A DNA stretch of 64,000 nucleotides, from contig NHZP01000007.1 of NCBI GenBank assembly GCA_003313425.1, positions 620,001 to 684,000 on the forward strand, written 5' to 3'. Positions 56,400-64,000 of the stretch are shown here, piece by piece. The DNA is from Pseudopyrenochaeta lycopersici (lineage: Eukaryota; Ascomycota; Dothideomycetes; Pleosporales; Pseudopyrenochaetaceae). Numbering within the stretch: the first letter of the stretch is position 1; every line of letters starts with the position of its first letter. A program made the translations under genes and the position numbers. The notes beneath the pieces are model-generated. The model had not been told where the DNA came from. It made no database searches and worked only from the letters and a program-made list of their open reading frames with translations.

Positions 56400-57599
56400 A
56401 TGTCGGATCCCATCGCAAAACGGCAACGTTTGGACTCGATAGGAAGATTTTCCCCTGCCTCTCCGCCCTTCGAAGTAGCTGCTGCCAAGAGCGGACAGAC
56501 GACAAAGACCCCCATTCACCCTCGCACTCCGACCTCACCACCGTATCCCTCGATGAGTTCGCAATCCAATGGAGGATTCGCCATGACGTCGACCGCCGCG
56601 TCCTCGGACAAATCCCCACAGTCCTCCGTGGCCATGTCGCAGACTGTCTCGCAGTCGGCAGCATCCGCATCGTTACCACACCCATTCTCGACACCCGCAA
56701 GCACCACAGGAGTCACATCTGGTGCGAATGTTGACAGCGACGGCGATGCGATGATGGAGGACAATGCCGAGGATGACGCATTACGGTTAGGCGCTCACAG
56801 ACATTCCAACCACAACCGGCAAGACCAATCACTATACACCAAGGACGGGCGCCTGAAAGCTTCACTGGGCATCTGCGGGAGTCAACTATTCAAGGTTTCC
56901 AAGGAGAAACACGACGTATCAAGACCGCACGCCTCGCAAAATCTTTTCAGCCTCTACAGCCTTGAATCGCTCGCCAGCCGGGTCGCTAGGAACGACCCGG
57001 TAACAGGAGAGAAGATTAATAAGCTTCGAAAGTCCTACGAGGGGCATATCAAGCACTTGCAAATTGCTGGAAAACCGAAAGCAACGAAAATGGACAGGGT
57101 ATTCCTCGATCCACTCTCCGTCCCAGCAGACGACTGGCATGTTCTCAGAGTACAAGGCAAAGAGATAGAGAAAGCAATGAATCCAGACCAGACGGCTTTG
57201 ACCTCAGACTTTGGCAAGCTTCTGGACGGCGCATTTGCTGCTATGGCTCCAGGTCCACTTCCAAACGCAGACGCGGCTAAATACCGAGCATATATCGGCA
57301 CCGACGACACGGTGAAACCCAAACCACAAGACGGACCTGTACACCGTGCAACACCTTTTGCATCATCCGCACCGACACCGAGCAACGTGACCGCCCACAG
57401 AGGACCGTCGAGACCAGAGAGAGCAGGATCGAAACGGCACTACACAGATGCTGCATTTCAAGGCTATGGCGAAGGATACGACGAGTATGCAGAGTCGACA
57501 GGTGGTGAAGACAATACTCAAGGGAATCTGGCGAAGAGGCGGAAGCTCCAGTTTGAACGAACATCTCACTCCGTGGAAGTGGGCGGCGCACGACGATAG
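56400..57599 (+). CDS. ROX3: Mediator subunit Med19/Rox3
   Basis: An intronless 399-aa protein, starting at MSDPIAKRQRLDSIG after an open but non-coding-looking upstream stretch. Residues 1-130 are S/T/P-rich. The Rox3 core follows: SLYTKDGRLKASLGICGSQ, LFSLYSLESLASRVARNDPVTGEKINKLRKSYEGHIK, and a helical segment, KATKMDRVFLDPLSVPADDW. The tail is basic and polar (NLAKRRKLQFERTSHSVE), typical for fungal Rox3. Med19 belongs to the Mediator head/middle interface and links regulators to RNA polymerase II. The pairing with Rad10 across a common promoter is positional only. Confidence 0.9.
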   Translation: MSDPIAKRQRLDSIGRFSPASPPFEVAAAKSGQTTKTPIHPRTPTSPPYPSMSSQSNGGFAMTSTAASSDKSPQSSVAMSQTVSQSAASASLPHPFSTPASTTGVTSGANVDSDGDAMMEDNAEDDALRLGAHRHSNHNRQDQSLYTKDGRLKASLGICGSQLFKVSKEKHDVSRPHASQNLFSLYSLESLASRVARNDPVTGEKINKLRKSYEGHIKHLQIAGKPKATKMDRVFLDPLSVPADDWHVLRVQGKEIEKAMNPDQTALTSDFGKLLDGAFAAMAPGPLPNADAAKYRAYIGTDDTVKPKPQDGPVHRATPFASSAPTPSNVTAHRGPSRPERAGSKRHYTDAAFQGYGEGYDEYAESTGGEDNTQGNLAKRRKLQFERTSHSVEVGGARR

Positions 57600-58325
57600 G
57601 ATTGTTTTGTTTCTCGCGACTTCAACTTTCTAGAGCATCGGGTTTTGATCCCTTTACGGCAGGCGTTATCAGAAAATGGATCACGAAAGCAAGCAATGAT
57701 GGTACTGGGCCAGCTGGAAGGTCTCCACACCACACCACTTTATTTGCATAATGCGTAGCAAGAGCAGGCGAGTATGACGATTTATTTCTACTATACATAT
57801 ATGGGGGTGCTCGGCGCAGTAGGAAAGCTACCTGAGAGCTTGTTTTTGGATTTCTTTTTCTCTTTTCCCATCCTCGTGCTTTGAGATTGGCTGTGCATAT
57901 TGGGCGGAAACCCCCTCATGATACCCTTAGGATTCCAGTATGTGAACCTAGTATAAAATAAAATAAATCGAAGTGTAAACTCCATCTCTTTGGTCCCGAT
58001 CCCTGAAGAATGAAGCTTGCTAGAGACAAGCGCCATCTGAGATTTTACATGCAATGTGCCCGAGATCGTTGAATGGCCAGAATAGACGTTCTGATCAGCT
58101 TACTGTCGGACATGACTATGGACAATAATACGCAGCTTACAACCAGTTTCACGGACGTGTGAATGTAGATCCATGCGCCTAGACCGACCTTGCTCTTACC
58201 TTAAAAGGGAACCTCTAAGTAGCTCCACTTCCCCACACTACTTGAGCAGCAAACAGCTGCCTCGTTTGCTCCTCATAACATAGCCTCCACCACGAAAGGT
58301 CGAACATCCTGTGACACTTTTCAAG
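57600..58325. other. Intergenic region, no gene seen
   Basis: 3' flank of Med19 and promoter of the F-box gene. AT-rich around 57940-57990. No coding signal. Confidence 0.55.
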
Positions 58326-59696
58326 ATGACTCGCTTCGAGCTACTACCTGCTGAGCTTCAGATCGAGATATTCACGTATCTTCGCGGTCCCGACATCAAG
58401 GCTGCGCGGGCTGTAAGCCGAAAATTGCGAGATAATGCAACGCCAGCACTGTTTAAAAGCATAGTCGCATGTGCTAGATATCCTGCTATGGGTGCATTTC
58501 AAAAAATCTCACTCCATTCCATCTACCCAACCTACATTAAGGAAATCGTCTTCGATGCATCAGTTTACGAAGCGAGCCTTGCGCAGCACGAGCGAAATTA
58601 TGAGTATGTGCAGGACAGGATTGAGCAACTTCGATTTGGGTCTTATTGGGCAAAGCGGAGTAGGCAAGTGTCATTTAAAATAATGTAAATTGATTAAGGC
58701 TGATAGTTCTACAGGTGGAAGCGCTACCAGGCGCTGTATCAAGAACAAGAAGATATGAAAGCTAGTGGAGTCCTTATACAAACCATTGCACGAGCCTTGG
58801 AATGGATGCCAAACATTATCTCAATCGTTTACTCACCCCACCCACATCTTATCCCTGTCGAAGCCAAGGACATGCGCGACCTAATTCCGAGAAGCGCATC
58901 CGGTTCATCTCTATTACCTCCTTTTCAGACGACAAATGGGTACGCAGCCTCAGACCATGCGTTCCGTCATCTCATCGGGGCCCTCTATTTGACGCAATAT
59001 GCTGGGGTTCGCGAGTTCAGAGTGGAAGCATATCAGAAAGGACAACCGGGAACCGAATTCTCGCTATGCATCTTTGACTTCCCCAAGGCGGCCGACTTTC
59101 TAGCCGGTCAATACCTTTTTCAGCTATTGACCAAATTGGAGTTGAACATGGCGCTTGGTGTTTCAAGCTCTCGTGGTGCTCAACAGCAGCTCGCTAATCT
59201 GGCTAAACTTCTTGCGGTTGCCCAAAACCTTAGACATCTTGCATTCCACATTACTCATTGGAAATGCTCCGCAAGTCTCATGTATGGTAATATTTTTGCT
59301 GACGAGCGGCCGCTCTTTCCCCACCTTGGCCTCCGAGCAACCTGGCCAAAGCTGCGATCGCTGAGCTTGGAAGGCATATACGGCGACGAAAAAGACATCA
59401 CAGATCTAGTAGAAGGACATAGGGATACGCTGAAGTCCCTCATTATTGGCAAATGTACTTTATGCACTGGTTTCTGGGCAGAGGTCGTCGATGAAGTTAT
59501 CTTTCGCTCTCAAAATATCTCCATATTCATTCTCAACTGTGTCAACGAGCTGGAATTGCCTGGAGACGATTGGATGAGTCGTGCTACCGAGGAGAAGATG
59601 AACTGGAGATATGAGGGTCACCTTGTTATATCACAAGATTGTGAACGTAACTTTGTAAGTGTAGATGCGATACTAGAAGACATCAAGCTTCGCTAA
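58326..59696 (+). CDS. F-box protein
   Basis: Exons 58326-58663 and 58715-59696 give 439 aa. The N-terminal F-box reads FELLPAELQIEIFTYLRGPDIKAARAVSRKLRDNATPALF (about residues 4-45), with the LP...E...I...L pattern that docks on Skp1. The rest is leucine-rich with LRHLAFHI, LRSLSLEGIYG and LKSLIIGKC, spaced like degenerate leucine-rich repeats, as in many fungal F-box proteins that recruit substrates to SCF ubiquitin ligases. The substrate is unknown. The joint is best explained by a GC-AG intron (AG/GCAAGT ... CTACAG, 51 nt). The nearest GT donor with the same acceptor meets a stop, and a GT-AG alternative would require a 39-nt intron. Confidence 0.85.
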
Positions 59697-61510
59697 TAGT
59701 CGCAGACCGAGACCAATCCTGACAAGAAATCGGTATACGAATTGCGACACTAGGCCCTACTGGGAGATCAGATCATAGAAAGACGCGATTTTTCCGGTAA
59801 CCGCTACCTGATCATCGCATTTTTAGGATTTGTCAAATACAATATTGCGAGTACTGTGGTCCGTGGCTTTCAAGTTGGAGAGGAGACACCTAGTCCGCCC
59901 ATCCGAACATGTCGCCTTACAGCATCCAAGTCGGGACTGATTGGCTATTTCCTGAATGGTTAACCGAGGACATTCCACCTCTGCACGAAAGTCTGTCACT
60001 AGTCTGTTCTGAGTGAGTACTTTTCAGGGTGTGGGGCGGAGCGCCAAAGTAGCGGTAAGTCTGAGGCTCTTTGAGTGTTTAATGTTATGGTAGGCTGCAT
60101 GAAAGGCCGCGGATATGCATGAAAATGTCAGCATTTTCATACTTGGCCGTCGAGTCCGCCAGCGATACGTGTGCTGGCAGGGCTGTGTGACGACCGCTTG
60201 CGCACCCCGCACATCAATGGAGCCACACAAGAATCCTTGTTGCATCCCCACCTCCTTCGCTCAGGAAATTCCCACCGCTTCTTCTGGTTTGGTCCGCAAA
60301 CGTTCAGCTTGCTTCTGCCCACGCTAGTACAGCGACGACACATCCTCGTTGCCTTCCTCTTCGTTCCCGAGCTTCTATCTTGGACAAGATCTGCAGTTGT
60401 TGGCAGTCATACGGTCTCTGGATATCCCCGAACTATGCAGCACTATGAAAATTCGCGCCTATCCTCTTTGTAGCATTATTGGAGTGCCATAGACGCTATT
60501 CAAGGTATCGGAGCCTATTTCAAGCCTTAGTCAATCACACTAAGGAATGCTTCCCTTGAGGATGGGCGAAACGAGCCTTGACCGAAAGATTCTGGAACCA
60601 CAGGCGAACACATGCTTGCATCTCACCGCTGTCTTGGGTATAAGGCTGCGGCAACCATTCAACGGCAGTAGCACCCTTGCTAGTGTACCACGCCTCTGGA
60701 TTTCTTAAGCCTCTTTTCACATTTCGCGCATCTCCACTGTTCCCAGTCAGCCAAAACTTTCGAATGGTGCACTGAAGCGCCATTGCATTTGTCCTCCCAT
60801 GGCCACGTCACCATCCAATGAGCATCTAGTCGCCCTTCGCGACCGAAACGTTCCACCCGCGCCCTCTCTTAGCACTGGGACTATGCAAACTGAGGCACCC
60901 GTGCCCTCCAGCAAGATTTGCGCCCCAACAATGCACCCTGTGACTGGTCGAACTCCCAGCCGACTTGATTCTTTTCTTGGAGAATCACCATGCACGTTCC
61001 ATAGATATCTATATTGGTCTCGCGAAATGCCTGTAAGCCAGTCACGAGTGAAGCTTTCACAGGTCCCCCAGCGAAAATCTCTAAGGTTCCAATCTGAATT
61101 GGGAAAACACTCCTACCCTTTTCCTCCAGGGAGGGGCACGGGGGCTCAAAGCGGAGGGGCAAGCAGCGATATGAGCACGACCGCGAGCGCGTCTCCTCCG
61201 CTCTAGTGCCTTTCTTATAAGCATTTCGTAGTCCCATATCACAGAAGAGTTTTGCACCTTCCCTCTACGCAGCTCAACCTTACTTTTATGTCCTGATATC
61301 CGCGACTGACCCATCGTCTTGAAAGTTCTCTCCGCCTGACTGATGAACAACCGACAAAGTTACTTCACATTCTCACTAGCCTGCATTCTACTCTGCCCTT
61401 CTATGTTGTGCAATTTTGTGGCAGTCTAGACTACCCTTTTGTGCACTTTGTGGTCACTCCCACAGCATTCATCCGCAAGCCACTTTTTCAGCTCACGTCG
61501 ATCGGTACAC
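59697..61510. other. 1.8-kb intergenic region with one doubtful frame
   Basis: Between the F-box gene and the hypothetical gene at 61511. The only frame I consider possible is 60799-61206 (+), listed separately; the minus-strand frames over 60535-61350 look like its shadows. Confidence 0.4.
60799..61206 (+). CDS. Doubtful hypothetical protein
   Basis: A single 135-aa frame, starting at MATSPSNEHLVALRDRNVPP with a CCCATGGCC context. Composition is S/P/T-rich and plausible for a disordered protein, but no domain, signal or intron supports it, and open minus-strand frames overlap. Chance is a serious alternative. Confidence 0.22.
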   Translation: MATSPSNEHLVALRDRNVPPAPSLSTGTMQTEAPVPSSKICAPTMHPVTGRTPSRLDSFLGESPCTFHRYLYWSREMPVSQSRVKLSQVPQRKSLRFQSELGKHSYPFPPGRGTGAQSGGASSDMSTTASASPPL

Positions 61511-62297
61511 ATGCCAGGGTTCAAGATGTCGCGCTCAAAGCCGCAGTCTCAGCTCCGTCAGAATGGTCCGAGCAGTAATGGCAACGTTCAAGACCGTACC
61601 AGTTCTCATACATCTATGCAACAAGCCAATGAAACAGTAGGTCAATTGTTGTTACCTATACGCACGGCTCATTGACCAGAATTTGCAGTATGAACACCAT
61701 GGCACAACATCATGGACCGCACAATCATCTGACCAGCCGTCTCCCGAGAGTCACCACAACACGATCCAGGACGATTCCGATTCCGATTTGGACCATGATT
61801 CACATCACAACTACCTGCAACGCAATACAAGCCATCAGCATCCACAGCAGAACTGGCAACAATATCAAGAGTACATCAGATTGCATTGTCCACCCATGAC
61901 ACGCTATTCCGAGATCCTTCGAGTTGTCAACGACCCTGCACTGGATCGTCCAGCTTCCTCATCCAAGCCATCCACTCACGCGCAGCGCCCTTCGAGCGTT
62001 CGAGGTAGTCGCCCAAGGCCACGGTCATCATTACCTTTACCGTCAATGCCACCTCAAGATCCTGATTATCAGACATCCTCTGAGAATCATCACCTAGCTC
62101 AGAGAAACTACGGGCAACTGACGCTCGCAAATCTTGAAGAATACAATCAACGCAGGTCCTCCGAGAGCGCCATGAGAAGAATGATGCAAGATGATTTCCG
62201 CCCTGGGCCTTTTGACGCTATATGGCGCGATGGAAGAGAATATGATTACTGTCTGTATGGAAATGAGGAAGACACATGGCGCGACACTTCATATTGA
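61511..62297 (+). CDS. Low-complexity hypothetical protein
   Basis: Exons 61511-61636 and 61689-62297, joined over a 52-nt GTAGGT...GCAG intron, give 244 aa. The first two-thirds are rich in S, Q, N and H (SHHNTIQDDSDSDLDHDSHH, HQHPQQNWQQYQEY), so largely disordered. The C-terminus is more ordered: LTLANLEEYNQRRSSESAMRR followed by MMQDDFRPGPFDAIW and YDYCLYGNEEDTW, aromatic and acidic, which may be a binding motif. No known family was recognised. The frame closes in phase across the intron and the coding-like C-terminus supports a real gene. Confidence 0.6.
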
Positions 62298-64000
62298 AGT
62301 TTGAGTAGCAACAGTATAGTTGCATAGCGCGTGGCATCTTTATATCTCATTGCATTGTATTGTTGGGGGCGCACAAGAGAAGGCTGAGTTTTTTCAGCTC
62401 TAGGCATCGACGATCATTTCTAGTTCTACTTTCGACCGGCTGGCCTGGCGCGTCTAACGTGTTGTCTTGACTCTCTGGTACAAGGCTGGCATTGACATCT
62501 GGCCTCAGCCTCGGAGTCGAGCATACTGTTTCTGATTTTATGTTTCTATGGGTGTGCATGGGTCACAATAGTTCATCGTTATCTTCACTTGGAATGGGTT
62601 TAGCCCGTAATTGCTCACCAAAGCATTTGGTATACATAATAAAGCTCTACGAAACACTTTTACAATTGTTAAATATGTGTTCATCCTTTGTGCGGGATGC
62701 TCCTGCAATCAAAGCCCCGTTTTGGTGTTCTTTCATGAGTCGTGAACGTCAGCAGAACCGCATCGTCTCCTGCGCAACTGCGCAAAACGGAACACCCACC
62801 TCCTGCATCCACCGAGGGGCGTGCTTGTCACGATGGTATATGCCAAGGTTCACCGGAAATTTTAGCGCCCATCAACATGCTGAGTTGCAAAAGCGAGACA
62901 TCCATCCTGGAGGACTTCGCTACCACGTCTTGAGGCCTCCCGCTCACAATAAAATGAGATATTTCGCTATTTTAAGGTGCCTGTGTCGGGTTGCATTTGG
63001 ACTGGGTGAGGACCGAGAAGCATAGCATCCAGTCGTTGCATGGAGGACTTCGTCGTCGGCAGGAAAGTTCGTCCCTCTTCGTGGATATTGCAGGGGTGCC
63101 AAAGCAAATCTTAGCCGAGAGCTTGGGTACCGATGGGCAGCAGTGCGCGCAGCATCGAGGCTGTGCTAAAAACAAAGTTGGTGAGATCATGTCGCACAAT
63201 ACGCACCCTACTTCAACTTCTGGGATCCAGGGTAATTGCGGCCCAAAGGTGCTTATCGGAGTCCGAGTGTGGCTCAGCTGAGCATCGGTAGACAACATCG
63301 TATGATTTTAGGGCCGTACAGAATAGTGTCTGTCGGATAAAAGTGAGGCAGATGCCATTGAATTTGCACTGCGGGTTTGTTTGTCGATTGTTGGGACTCC
63401 TTTGAGGTGCGCTACATCTAGTCAAGTCATAGCAAGGCTACTCTAGGCATTGCCTCGTCTAGGTATGGCCTCGATCTTCCAGACTTGGCACAACACTGGC
63501 ACGAATCCTTGTCGGGATATAGGTCCAGCGATTTTGAGAGGAAAGTGGGGATTAATGGATCATTATGACGGGATATAACGTCGGAAGGTGATTCGAGGCG
63601 AGCTCCAGAGACATAATGGCCAGTCGTTGGCTCTAGGGTTGCTTTGATCTTGTGACAAAGTTCTAATGTGGGGCTCTAAGTGCAGCCAGACAGCCATGCA
63701 GCAACGTGTAACACCACTCTTCTTCGTAAGCTGGGAGGTCAGAGCCTCAAAGGCTACCCCAATGTTAACCACTCTGTCGGAATGACCAGGGCAAGGCGCC
63801 TGACAGGAAGGGCACAAAGGGGTCATGTAAAGCGCCCACTACAATCTAGGCCTGCTCTTTGTCATTGGATAATCCTTGCTTCGAGCTGTCAGAGCGACCC
63901 CAGAGCCAGGCTGAGGGCCATGGCCGAGAATTGCCCTTTTCAACGCAATTGAGGCCAAGCGTGCATCGCAAGAGTCTTAGGGCTTATGTTGGGCAGTTGC
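62298..64000. other. 1.7-kb terminal region, no supported gene
   Basis: AT-rich at 62330-62400 and 62600-62680 and more mixed afterwards. Frames such as 62492-63025 (+) and 62972-63298 (-) are mutual shadows without domains. The region may continue into a gene beyond the window edge. Confidence 0.5.

Noticed and set aside
57641..57720. Possible tRNA-like T-loop (GGGTTTTGATCCC)
   Set aside because: No cloverleaf with acceptor, D and anticodon arms could be drawn around it.

Overview
The window is nuclear DNA of a filamentous ascomycete (Pezizomycotina; the gene set and protein style fit Dothideomycetes best, which is an inference). Support: many genes are split by 45-170 nt introns with GT/AG ends and CTAAC/CTGAC-like branch sites just upstream of the acceptor; genes are singly transcribed with intergenic spacers of 0.3-2.4 kb; and the products include fungal hallmarks (Zn2Cys6 factor, Cch1 channel, Cot1/NDR kinase, Rox3/Med19, Cef1). 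Splice sites were chosen by eye, and every multi-exon model listed as CDS closes to a whole number of codons after splicing.

Layout. 0.7-7.2 kb: MARVEL-like membrane protein (+), HIT protein (-), B-type cyclin (-), mitochondrial ribosomal uL2m (+). 8.2-15 kb: Zn2Cys6 transcription factor (+) and a three-LIM paxillin-like protein (+). 15.9-18.6 kb: PHD-finger chromatin protein (-). 19.7-26.5 kb: the four-domain calcium channel Cch1 (+, nine exons). 26.5-29 kb: a 2.4-kb spacer, then a small basic/serine-rich protein (+). 30-33 kb: Cef1/CDC5 splicing factor (-) and a divergent small protein (+). 33.4-37.5 kb is the most accessory-looking part: a secreted protein with a degenerate Hsp70/actin-like motif (-), gene debris, and a frameshifted Baeyer-Villiger-type monooxygenase (-). 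38-41.4 kb: RNA polymerase subunit Rpb12 (+) and NDR kinase Cot1 (-). 42.9-48 kb: long coiled-coil protein (-) and ESCRT-I Vps37 (+). 48.6-50.6 kb: CorA-like membrane protein (-). 51.7-57.6 kb: a compact housekeeping block: uL10m (-), mitochondrial prolyl-tRNA synthetase (+), Rad10/ERCC1 (-), Mediator Med19/Rox3 (+). 58-62.3 kb: F-box protein and a low-complexity hypothetical protein. The last 1.7 kb holds no gene I can support.

The genes are mostly unrelated housekeeping and signalling functions. The local groupings I can see are the divergent pair of mitochondrial translation genes on one 296-bp promoter, and Cch1, Cot1, the paxillin-like protein and Vps37, which all belong to polarity, membrane or calcium biology but are not arranged as a cluster. 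No mobile element, CRISPR array, rRNA or tRNA gene was recognised. I found no convincing new system. The best leads are two GC-AG introns, a decaying monooxygenase, a 51-nt in-frame intron and a very short 42-nt intron or nonsense codon.
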